Positions 45,811 through 57,120 of a stretch of DNA of 64,000 nt are shown in pieces. Position numbers and translations under genes: made by a program. A model generated the notes under the pieces. It was not told where the DNA came from and ran no database searches. It saw only the letters and a program-made list of their open reading frames with translations. The first letter of the stretch is position 1. Every line of letters begins with the position of its first letter. This DNA comes from Amanita rubescens (Eukaryota > Basidiomycota > Agaricomycetes > Agaricales > Amanitaceae), in contig WION01000001.1 of NCBI GenBank assembly GCA_015039365.1, forward strand, positions 248,001 to 312,000. The letters are read 5' to 3'.

Positions 45811-48800
45811 ATGCCATTAGGCTCTTGTTTCTCGGCTATTTTCAGATGGGGGCCGACGCGCAAGGTCAAGTTTGCTTCACCCGTCATGTCAAGCGTAGGG
45901 CCTGCCTCAGCTCTTCTGGCTGCCATCGTCGACCTATCTGAGAAGGTACCTCAAAATAGGTCTGTACAATCTCGCACAGTGCAAATTTACTCGAGTCTCA
46001 CACTCTTTGCAGGAATGCTGCTCGCCGGCTGTCTGATAGGTGTCAATACCTGCACAATACCCTAAATCAATATGAAAAGAAACACCTTTCTGCTGATCAT
46101 ACGGGTCGATTTCAGGATACGGTGTCCAAGTTGGTCATTGGTTCTTCAATGATGAATTAACTGACCTACTGCTGCGTGTAGATGTCTTAACCAGGTCAAG
46201 GATGCGATGCAAAAATGGTCAGAAAAAAGCTGGATTGAGATGTTGGTGCATCGAGGCGAATTTCAGGCCGAATTCAATGATTGTGATACTGCGATCGCCA
46301 ATTGTCTTACGATCTTCTATGTCAGTGCGCTCAGATTGTTCGTGACATAACGGGAATTTATCTCCAACAATTTATCAGACTATTTCACGGATGGTTGCGT
46401 CGGCAATCTGGAAAGAAAACGAAAAATGGACAAGGGATCTAAAAGAGAGCCTGGATGCCGACCACAAGGCTATTATGGAACAGCTCGCCGCTGCTGATTT
46501 CATACAACGAGTGACAGAGAGCAAGGTCTTGGAGGGCCAGAATGACATAAAGGGGATTTTGGTGATGATGCAAAAGGTACGTGAACTGTACACGTGGAGG
46601 CTTGGATTGCTTAATATACGCGATTAGGGCCTAGCGGAACACAAGGTCGTGTCTGATGAGGGACGCAAGCGTATAGCCAAGAATCTATATAGGTTGCTTC
46701 AGTTGTCGAATCTGGTCCCACCCGAATGTCAGCTGGACTCCGGAGAGATTGAGTGGTCTGGAGAAGTTCCCATTGATGGCGGCAACAAAAACGTTGATAT
46801 GTACAAGGGTCTATATCTCCAAAGCGAGGACGTGAGGATCAAGGTCATCCGCTCTGTCAATATGAAGGACGAGAATACGGTCAAGGTATACCTTCCTAAC
46901 GCTGAGACCTACCTCGCTTGTGACTCAAAATGCTTTCAGAGGATAAGACGCGAGGTCGAACTGTGGTCAGAGATTTACGCAGTGGACAAGGGAAAACACG
47001 TTATACCATTCCATGGTTTTTACAGCCCCGATGGCATTCGTCTGTGAGCGTTCTTGGGAATGTTATACAACGCCCCTTATGCTAATGTTTCTGCCAGTGC
47101 GTTGGTTAGCCCATGGGTTGATAACGGAAATGCTTTAGCATATGTCATGAAAAACGACAACGTTCTCGATTATAAAAAGCTGGTACATTGCCTTGCCTAC
47201 TTTTCACGCCGAGTCTAATTGCATCAGTAGATTGTCGGCATTGCAGCAGGGATCAAAGTCCTGCACTCTGTGAAACCTCCCATTATCCACGGAAATTTGA
47301 GAGCAGTCCGTGTCGTTGTTCATCAGTGACATAATAAATCATTGATCTCTTCGCCAGGAAAAGGTACTTATCAGCGATCAGGGCCAACCACTAATCACGG
47401 ACTTTGCGCTTGCCAAGGCATGTTTTCGCGATCTGTTTTCATACGTATTGCTAATCTTATTGTTGAAGATTGAAGGGAATCTGATCACCCAAACCACTGG
47501 TGAATCCGAAAGTTGTAGGTGGTGTGCACCAGAGATGCTTGAAGAAAAGGCCATTGTGTCAACCAAGGGTGATGTCTACAGCTTTGGCATGACAATTCTC
47601 CAGGTTAGGCTCAGTTCCTTCTACTTTTTGTCTAAGATGCTCAACTCTTCTCAGTTGCATACACATGAGATGCCATACGTTAATATCAACAAAGCCTTTC
47701 ACGTGTATTCTAAGAAGCGGGAGGGTGACGGGCTACCCGATCGCCCGCAGGATGAGCGTGTCGTCAAGCGTGGGTTGGATGAAGGAATGTGGGGGCTTCT
47801 TTGCCTCTGCTGGTCCAGGGACGCGGAGCACAGACCTTCAATTAATGAGTTGGAGATGAAACTGTTGAAACCGGCTGAGCAGTTGCCTCATGAATCTTTA
47901 ACCGGGAAAGGGCTGGTCGTGGAGGATGATGCAAAACTGTTGAAATCCGCGGAACAGCCGCTTCAGGAACCGATCACAGTTTTGGTAGGGAACACGCTGG
48001 GAGTTGAGGACAATTTCGGCGGTGAGAATCACAGAAATGGCGCTGATGAACTGACGGCGAAGCTTTCGGAAGGCCACGTTACTATACATGGATCCATCAA
48101 GTCGTCGTTTGCAGCAAATAGCGAGATAGATACAAGCAAGTCATCGAATAAGGTTGGAGTTCATATCTTAATGTCAAGTCAATCGCTGATCGTATATCTC
48201 CCGCACTGCGTTAGATGGAGACGATCAATGATATCCAACTTAACCAAAAGAAACTTCTGACGTTTACTTGCATCTCATTATTACTTGCAACCCTAAGCGA
48301 GGTGTGCACTGGCACATCTGAGGCGCTAACACCCCCCACTGATATGGGCAATGACTAGTTAAAGGCGCTCGGTAAATCTCCAGTTACTGAGGTCACCCTA
48401 CATCATGCACGCGAACTATTGGATCTACCAGATTTTTCTGCTATTCAAATTCCATCCGAAACATGGAGTAGTTCAAATGTCAAGCTATTACTTGATTTCA
48501 TCCTTTATGTACGCTGTTTCATTTGAATTTTTGTCTGTCTTGACCTTCCGCCATGTAGTTGTTCCATGAAGATAGGTTAATGAATTTCGGTATTCAAGAC
48601 GCAACTCAAAGGGCCAGACAGCTGATGCTCAAGCTGACATTGACGGAAGTCATGCCTGAGTCCTTATTTATTACTGGCATTAAGAAGGATGCTAAGCTGT
48701 TCGCTGTGGGGGGCTTTGGACGTGTTTTTAGAGGCGATTACAAGGGGAAGCAAGTAGCGCTCAAGATGGTGGACAAAGGCCGTAAAGATGTTACCCCATA

Positions 48801-49726
48801 ATCATTCTTTTTCTTGCCAAGTGCTGATTAGTTTGGTAAGGGCTCACTCAGACAAGACTTCTGTCGCGAAGCATTAGTGTGGAGATCACTCTCCCACCGT
48901 TTTATCCTCCCTCTACTAGGGATATTTGAAGATGAATCAGAGTTATACCTCGTGTCACCGTTTATGACAAACGAAACATTAAGACAATGGAGAAACAAGC
49001 AAACTCCCACAACAGCTGATCTACATAAGATGGTAAGGTTACCGTAACAGTGGTTATCAGAACTGTCAAACGATATCGATAATACTCTTTAGATGCTAGA
49101 GGTGGCTGAGGGTGTTCAGTACATTCATTCCGAAGGGATCGTGCACGGCGACTTACATGGAGTAAGAGTTTTGACATCCGATGCTCCCCAATCAGTTCAT
49201 CTCATCCTCGACCAGGGAAATGTCCTTCTTGACTCCAATCTTAGCTGCAAAATCACTGATTTTGGTTCAAGTCGACATTTTGAAACAGTCATTTCGCGAT
49301 CCACAAGAGCGCTGGTTATAAATTTTGCTGCACCTGAGCTATTGGGTTTGTGCATCAAGTGTGGCCAGTCCCAGTGCAGCAGATGCTATGAAGGTGACGA
49401 GAAGGAGCCTACGGGCAAAACGATGGAAACCGACGTTTACGCATTCGGCTGTCTTTATTATGAGGTGCGTTTCAGGTTCTCCCTCGCTTATGCAGCACAT
49501 TGAGCGACTGGTGACACAGATATTCTTTAATACCGTTCCCTTTCATAAGTCTAACTACGTTCAAGTCATACAACTTGTCGCAAGGGGAGAACGCGCAAGT
49601 CAGTTACAAAGCCCAAAAATGGGAGATAACACGTGGAATCTCATTCAGAGCTGTTGGAAATCCGTTCCTTCTAAACGTCCGAAGATGAAAGAAATAGTAG
49701 AGGTGCTGCCAACTCTACTTGCATAG
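45811..49726 (+). CDS. MLKL-like helical domain - pseudokinase - active-type TKL kinase fusion (array gene E)
   Basis: Starts MPLGSCFSAIFRWGPTRKVK. The helical bundle reads PASALLAAIVDLSEKVPQNR, then NAARRLSDRC, AMQKWSEKSW and GEFQAEFNDCDTAIANCL. The brace-like segment is EKWTRDLKESLDADH. The pseudokinase lacks a glycine loop and has HGN (47288-47296) and DFA (47400-47408), with CAPEML and DVYSFGMTILQ. Then comes a linker with a twofold KLLK(P/S)AEQ repeat. An intron 48153-48214 removes the apparent stop at 48258-48260 and joins to TFTCISLLLATLSE; another (48302-48358) joins in phase to LKALGKSPVTEV. The final kinase reads AVGGFGRVFRGDYKGKQVAL, HGDLHG, ITDFGSSRH and AAPELL, and has all catalytic residues. 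It ends VLPTLLA. If splicing is as read, effector, pseudokinase and kinase are in one protein. Otherwise it is two adjacent genes. Confidence 0.65.
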
Positions 49727-51254
49727 AGCGTGTCTATGATGTGTTGTGTGACATTGCAGGTCGTCATTGCTGCAATTGTAAAGTAGTACACATGTACGCT
49801 AGTCTGATATCCCCAACTATGAAGTGTAGCATTTTACAGGAAAGTATAATCGCCGTGCTGCTGGAGTCAATGGTTGATAGTGATATCGTCGCTTCCATAT
49901 CCGTACCATAACGCCGAAAGAGACTCGAGTCACAACAGACCGCTTTTCTCGGGACAATACCCCTTCACGTTCCGGTTCCATAACGGAGGCCTAGATCAAT
50001 TCATCTACTTCCGCCCGTTCAACTGATGAAAAGATGCACCCCTGATTGTAGACAGTCCGACGTACTAGTCTGGCAGTGGGAGGTGGGTCCGGCGTGATCA
50101 TTTGGTTATAGATAGGAAGCAGAAGCAGAATCCACGCATATATCCATTTCTTGGTAGAGACTACTCGCTTGATGTACAAGATCATGTGCACCAGTTGAAT
50201 TCACAAGTCGAGTTTGAGAAAAAAGGGAGCTGCGACGCACGAGCTCCAAGAGTTGTTGAACAGACCAGTCGAATTTATAAGAAAGGAACGTTCAAAAATT
50301 GAGAGCGTTGTTTTTTTATACTCGATGGAGGAGGATGTCTTGCATCAGCGCACGTTGAATAACTTTCTAGTGTGAGCGGGTCGATAAGAAGCTATTGAAG
50401 GAATAGTCAACACAAATGGCAACCTGGCTTTGGTAGGACCCACTGGACTCTTCGTCCGCGCTTACCCGAAAGCAACTTCATAATCTGCCCGAGTGCGCGC
50501 CCTGGACGATGCAGGTCGGTCGTAGAAAGCTTGGTTGTGAGAGGCGAGCTACAACGGTATCAGTATGTCTACCATCTGGTACCAACATTGAAGGAAAACT
50601 TACAACACATGAACGTAGCTTCACGGTGCTTCAAACGCTTTCCCGAGTCTCGACTCTCGCTTACCCTCTCCCCGCCTACCTGTCACATGTAAACCCATCC
50701 CTGGTCTTCAAGCACCGATGCCACATCTGCAGACCCGGAAATTTCATGTTGAATTGCCGTACGAGGATATCTGTAACTTAGAAATTGCTGGCGTTCTCTC
50801 CGTGCGGCACTGGCCAATTTGGAGGTCAGGCGGAGTATGAATGGGTGAGTCCCGAGCTCGTGACTTGGACGCGTAAATTTTTGAAATGGGACGCGCTACG
50901 TCATAAATAGCCACCGAACTACCTCTTTTCTTGCCATCCAACGCGATCAGTTTCCTCTACTCGAGTCATTGCAGAAACACAATGTACACACCAGAATTAT
51001 TACCGCGTACTCAAACATTATCGAGTGCGCATATTCCATGTCAGATGCTCATGCATCGTGGTTTCGCCTAAATCTGAATAGGAAGAATTCGGTATGCCTT
51101 GTCTGTTACTTGTGTAATGCCTAAACATCATCCGACGTCCTTGTCGATGCGCACCTTGACTTGGAAGTTGGTCGGTCATAATCAATTCGTTCGCCTGGCG
51201 TTTATCCAACTGCGGCATGACTTTGGGCGCTAAACCTTCTTCTCACCGCCTGTC
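49727..51254. other. Spacer containing a block repeated before gene G
   Basis: 49.98-50.78 kb matches 56.43-56.97 kb at moderate identity. No intact gene was recognised. Confidence 0.4.
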
Positions 51255-54200
51255 ATGGATGCCCCTCAGGCATCCATGTCCTCTCCCTCTGCCATCGAGA
51301 GAACCCTTATACCTACGACGGATGAGATTGCGGAGGAATGTCCAAGGTCACGTCAATCAAGCCACAGATGATATCCAGCTGAATATAAATACAGGTCTCG
51401 GATCCTTATCGTTGGACGTGTAAGTCTTGTTGCCGTTCCGCCTGCGTGTTTAATTCATGGACCTCTACCCTTTCGTAGTCAGGTGTCGGGAAGTCGTCGC
51501 TTATCAAAGCTATATTCAAGGTTGATCTGGCGGTATACTGGAATCTGTCACGATTGCTCTTCAGCAGCTCAATGGCACTTACTAGGATGGCCGACATTTT
51601 GGGGCTGGCTCGGCCAATATTAGCGAAGGAATTACGTCGCCTCACAACAAACACCTCATCATACACGACTCAGAATGTTATGAGCCAGGAGACGAACAAA
51701 AATTCCGTATTTTGGAGGAATTTATCGCGGAGCGAAGTCTGAAGGAATCCATTGCCGAGAGACTCCATGCAATTTGGTGGGCTCATGATAATGCGAATCA
51801 ATCAATCAATTCATATTATTCGACAGGTTGTGCATTGCTGCGCCTTGCGTTGGTGACCCAATATTCCAAACATGGGATGAGAGGATTTTTAGTTCAAATC
51901 AACGCAAAGGCAACTCTCCGAGATTCCTATACACACTAGCTTTGGCTGATCGTGATAACAGTACCGATAATCGTCGTGTACACAAAATTTGACATTTTCA
52001 TACAGAACAACTTGCTCGAAGGAGGGGACAGCACAACGAGGTCTAATTGTAGTTTGGATTCTGCCGAGAGGCGTTTCAGTGAGAAATACGACGAATTGTT
52101 CCGGGAATCCACGAGGAACATTGGGGGTGAGATACCATACACTGTTGTGACAAGTAGGTTCGCAATTTAGGTTGCTTCGCCCGCTTTGATGTGTGCATGT
52201 AGGTTCAATGCAACGAACCTTGCAGCGACTGGTCGAATTGACGATGAAAAACATTGCCAAGTCTCCGAGCATCTCGAGTGGTCTTGCGCTCGGTATGAAG
52301 CATTACTTTAATGGAAATCCTGATTAATCAGTTGACAGGGCAAGTGGAAGATTCCTTGGATGCAACACAAATTACCTTTGCTACGGCGCAGCGTATTGAT
52401 ACGTCAGGTAAGATTGATGCATCAATAAAGTAAGTTTCTATCAGGAAGTGGGATAGGACTGGCGTCTTACTATTTTTATAGAGTCGGGAAAAAGAGTAAA
52501 TTGAGCCCGTAGTTTGTTTTCAACCCCCTCACTTTGATTTCCAGAGTATTGGAGAGCGATAGCATCTGGGATACACTTTCTCAATTTTAGCCTTAAAAAG
52601 TGCTTAGATGTGATACACAAAGACCTTGTTTCTATATGGAATATCCGGGACATGGACGAGGTGCGCGCAAAGGAGTGTCTTGAATATGCTATTCATCACG
52701 ACTTGATAGTTCCTTCTCGGTGATGCATTCTCTCGCCAGATGCTGGTTTTCGCGGGTGATCTCATTCATCAGGACCAGGGGAATGACAGCGCACTGTAAG
52801 TGAATATAGCACGTTGGTAGGCATTTACACAATTGACGACTGTTGCAAGGCAAGGCAAGGCAACGATGGCAGCGGCAGCAGGGGGACCAACTTCGAATCT
52901 GTGGGCCAGCGGTATTTTCAAGAGATGGTGAGCATATACCGGCTCTTTATCACAGCACATGTTAACATCTGAACAGGCCCGAACACGTCCGTTGTATGAT
53001 GGGCTATGTAGTGGACCTCACGCTTATCCTACAAGCCGTGTTCCTAGTTTCTCTTCAAGATTATTCCAAAGGCAAAGTTACACCGGATCTCATAAACGAA
53101 GTCATCTACGAGTTTCATTTGTCGGACAAGAAAAAACGCATTCATGACGCAATACGGGATTTTCCGAAGCCCTCGCTTTCCAAGGGTGATGTAGTGGATA
53201 AAATCGAGTCATTAATAAAGGAAAACGAGGTGTGAAATTTCTATTTCCGCCTGAGCTCGTGACTAATCGTGTCTTCGACAATAAAACATTACAGATGACG
53301 AAGAATGACACAAAATTTGACCAAAATAGATCTACACTTCCATCATTGCTTAGAATACTTAAGTTCGAGGTGGGGACTGCTGAAGTATCGCCGCGCCGTC
53401 ACTGACAACTACTAGCAAAGCGCTAATGGCCTGATAGTAAATCAGATGATCCTTGATCTTACGTGCAAACTGTTCAATTCACCGGACTACGACACGATTG
53501 TCGCTGAAATGAGGGATCCTTTTGATGGCGAGTTATTGATTGATTTCAACCTTCTTGTACGTATCACCTTTATCCCTTGTTTTACCTCCTTACCTATTCC
53601 ATAGTTACTCCAAACCAACAGCCTATTAGATTCTGGCAATGAAGATGGCAACCGTAAAGCCAGGACGTTGATGCTCAATCTGCTAAAGAAGGCAAACGTT
53701 ATACCCAAATCTCTTTTTATCGCGGACATCAAGATTGATATAGAACAAGGCATGATCAATATCGGAGGTTTTGGGCGTGTATTCCTAGGCAAATACAAAG
53801 GAGAGTTAGTCGCACTAAAGTTACTGGGAAAAGGCCTTAAAGACGTTAGTATTGCGCTTTTCCCTCCTCACCATACTGATTCTTTGTAAGGGCAAGTTCA
53901 GTCAAGAACTCGTTCTGGAAGTCCTAGCGCGGCGATCGCTCTCACACCCTTTTGTTCTCCCCTTACTCGGAATATTCATAGATAGGTCCCTGCCATATTT
54001 TGTGTCGCCGCACATGAAAATTTCATTAACTGAATGGCGAAAGACACATACACCAACCGTACCTGAGATAAATAGGCTGGTGAGACTTCAGCGATTGCCA
54101 CGAGAGTTTGATGGTTCTATCATTGATCAGGTACAGGAGGTGGCCGCGGGCGTTCGGTACTTTCACGAAGAAGGAATTGTGCATGGAGATTTGCGCGGAG

Positions 54201-56177
54201 TGCGTATTTTAATATTGTATCTCAACCATAAATTCATGTATTGGCCCACTAGGAAAATGTCCTCCTCGATGCTGAACACCACTGCCGAATTGCCGCTGAT
54301 GTTGGTTTATCCCAACAAGATAACGCCATTGTTACGCTATCCGCCGAAGCTGTTTTGTTCAATTTTGCAGCGCCAGAACTGTTTGTCAACCTCGAAAATC
54401 GTGAAGCTCGGGTTGGAAGTAAGACGACGCAGACGGACGTGTATGCTTTTGGTTGTCTTTACTATTCAGTGTGTTCCATGCGTTCCTCGACATATTAATC
54501 CACTTAAAATCGATTTGCGCAGATATTCTTTAATACCGTTCCTTTTGAGGGGGAAAATGAATATCAGATCATGCAGCTTGTTTCGGCTGGAAAACGGCCG
54601 GATCGATTACAAAACCCGAAGATCGCAGAAGGTCCATGGAATCTCATCTTGAAATGCTGGAAAGCCCATCCTTCTGAACGTCCGTCAATGGAACGAATCG
54701 TAATGATACTGCTAAAATTTACTCCCCTTCTATCATTACTTGCGATCCTCAAAGAGGTATACATTCCTAGGGTGTTGATGTACCGTTACTGACAACTACT
54801 AGTCAACGCCATTCGGCGGCGCGATGGTTAACAAGGGTACTCTTCGTCTCATGTGCGAATTATTCGAGCCATGCGAAGCTAAAATTACTGGGCCCGGACT
54901 GAAGAAATCTGAAGACGTTGAGCTGATACTTGACTCTCTTCTCCATGTATGTACAACTTTGCATGGCTCGTTCCTTTATCCTCAGTATTTTCTTTCCCCT
55001 AGCTGCTTCGCAACCGTAGCCTGACGAACCTGGGCATCCGAGATGCTAACCGGAAAGCCAGGAGGCTGATGTTCAAAATAATATCCGAAACACATGTCGT
55101 ACCAAAATCTCTATTTATCAATAACGTCAGAACTTTGACACATCTTGGCACGATCGGTGCGGGTGGCTTTGGTCGTGTTTTCAGAGGCGAACACGAAGGA
55201 CGGCAGGTAGCAGTGAAAGTGGTGGATAAGGGTCATAAGGATGTTCGTGCATTGCCAATTGTTTTCTCTCAGAAATACTAATCAATCTGGTAAGAATACG
55301 CTCATTAAAGCCATCCGCCGGGAAGCCTTGACATGGCGATCGCTCTCTCACCGCTTTATTCTTCCCCTGCTGGGAATATACGAGGAGAAATTACAGCTAT
55401 CCCTGGTTTCACCACTCATGGAAAATGGAACATTAGCCAAGTGGAGAGAACAGTGTACGCCAGACATAGCCAAGGTCCATAGGGCGGTAAGATGACAGGA
55501 ATGGTCACAGCAATAAAACAGATGCACTAACACCTCTCAGATGCTGGAGGTAGCTGAAGGTGTTCAGCACCTTCACTCGGAAGGCGTTGTTCACGGTGAT
55601 TTACACGGAGTGCGTACTTGAATATCGAACTTTCCTATTGAGTTCACGCTATTGCCTACAAGGGAAATGTTCTCCTCGATTCCGAATTTCACTGCAAAAT
55701 TACTGATTTTGGATTAACACGACATGCTGAAGCCGCTTTTTCACGATCTACCAAAACGTTTTTGGCCAATTTTGCTGCGCCTGAATTATTTGGTTTGTGC
55801 ATCAAGTGTAGTAATCCTGATTGCGGTGGTTACCATGAGGGCCACGGGGAGCATCATATAGGAAAAACAACGGAGACGGATGTCTATGCGTTCGGTTGCC
55901 TCTATTATGCTGTACGTTTGATGTGCTCCCGAATAGCTCGCTGGAGTTTACTGAGCAGCTACCTGCGCAGATATTCTTTAATACTGTACCGTTTCTTGAC
56001 AAGAGCGATTTGCAGATTCTGGGCCTTGTCACGAAAGGAGCACGTCCAGAGCGATTAAACGGTCCAAGAATCGACGACAAAACGTGGAATCTTATCACAA
56101 GTTGTTGGATAGGCAATCCTTCTGAACGCCTAACAATGGATGTAATCGTAAAGAAAATGAAGTTGTTGTTCTCATAG
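51255..56177 (+). CDS. GTPase - helical region - TKL kinase - TKL kinase fusion (array gene F)
   Basis: Starts MDAPQASMSSPSAIERTLIP. The G domain has RILIVGR and SGVGKSSLIKAIFK. G3 reads HDSECYEPGD: the Gly of DxxG is Cys (51667-51678). G4 is VVYTKFD. The helical region includes FATAQRIDTSGKIDASIK and MGYVVDLTLILQAVFLVSL. The exon LLRILKFE joins in phase to kinase 1 (53.4-54.75 kb): NIGGFGRVFLGKYKGELVAL, HGDLRG, DVG for DFG and NFAAPELF. It ends LLSLLAILKE and splices to kinase 2 (54.80-56.18 kb): GAGGFGRVFRGEHEGRQVAV, HGDLHG, ITDFGLTRH and NFAAPELFGLC. Kinase 2 is nearly identical to that of gene A, so A and F are a recent segmental duplication. The gene ends KLLFS. Because G3 is altered, GTP hydrolysis may be impaired while the kinases look intact. 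Confidence 0.7.
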
Positions 56178-57120
56178 GATACCCAGCGACTTGACATCTC
56201 CTATGGACTTGTAGGGAATGTAGCGGATCATGCATCATGTGTATATATATATATATTCATTCTTCTAATTATGCAGATTGGTGCGGTCGTTCAACTGCTC
56301 CCAACCATCAATATCCAGGTTTATCGTTTATCTCAAGCGCTAACCTTATTCTCATCTCACAGCGCTGGTTTCCCTCAAGCCTCGAAGCCATCTATTGAGT
56401 CGTTCCTCGACACCGTAACATTTTCATCGATTAAGGGTGGTCGACGCCTACTTGCTGCCAGCCGTAATTACTGTGATCGTCAAGTCCACGCCTTCGGGTA
56501 ACGCAACTACTTTCCCTTCGTGAGCGCCAGCGCGGGACGTGGATGCCATTGAGCTCGTGTATGAGATACGGAAGCAGAATACACCTATATATGCATTTCA
56601 TCTTCGAAACCATTCGCTCGGTACATATGATCAGGTACACCTGTTGGATTTACAAGCCGAATTTGAGGAGGAGGGGGGGCAGAACCTGGATTCGGGTACT
56701 AAGATTCACTCGGCTTTTCGCCTGCGCTCACTCAAAAGCAATCAGATATTGACGAGGCAGATGGGTCGTTAAAAGCATGGCTTTGAGAGGCAAGCTGTGT
56801 CGATGTCAGCATGTCTAGTATCATCTGATATCAAGAGGAAAAGCTTACCGACATTGATTTAGCGACTGCTTCCAACGTCTTTCCGACGCACACGTAAGCG
56901 AATCCTGCCTGGTCTTCAAGCAGATGCATCAACCGACGTGACAGATCCGCGTCGAGGGCAGTCAGCCATCTTTTGTTTGTTGAGGTTGACGGCATGCCAA
57001 ATGATCACGGGAAACGATGTGCCTGTGTCCTGGGCCCTGTGTTTGGAACGGCCGGGAGCTTGGTTCGAGTCCGCCTACTGACCGTAGCGCTGAACGATCT
57101 TCACTGTCTCTCACTTCATC
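56178..57120. other. Spacer: duplicated 3' flank of gene A, then a paralogous spacer block
   Basis: The first ~190 bp copies the flank of gene A. 56.43-56.97 kb is related to 49.98-50.78 kb. A (TA)n run lies near 56243-56257. Confidence 0.45.
56853..56995 (-). pseudogene. Small minus-strand exon in the repeated spacer (unrecognised)
   Basis: The minus strand reads MPSTSTNKRWLTALDADLSR, then RLMHLLEDQAGFAYVCVGKT and LEAVAKSMS, ending at a GTAAGC donor. The next exon reaches a stop quickly. The related block at 50.5-50.77 kb has the same region broken by stops (SVLEDQGWVYM). Real coding ancestry is likely, but the present gene seems incomplete. No family recognised. Confidence 0.35.

Noticed and set aside
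50509..50781. 90-codon plus-strand frame as a gene
   Set aside because: The homologous block at 56.8 kb does not keep this frame; the minus strand there carries the better coding signal.
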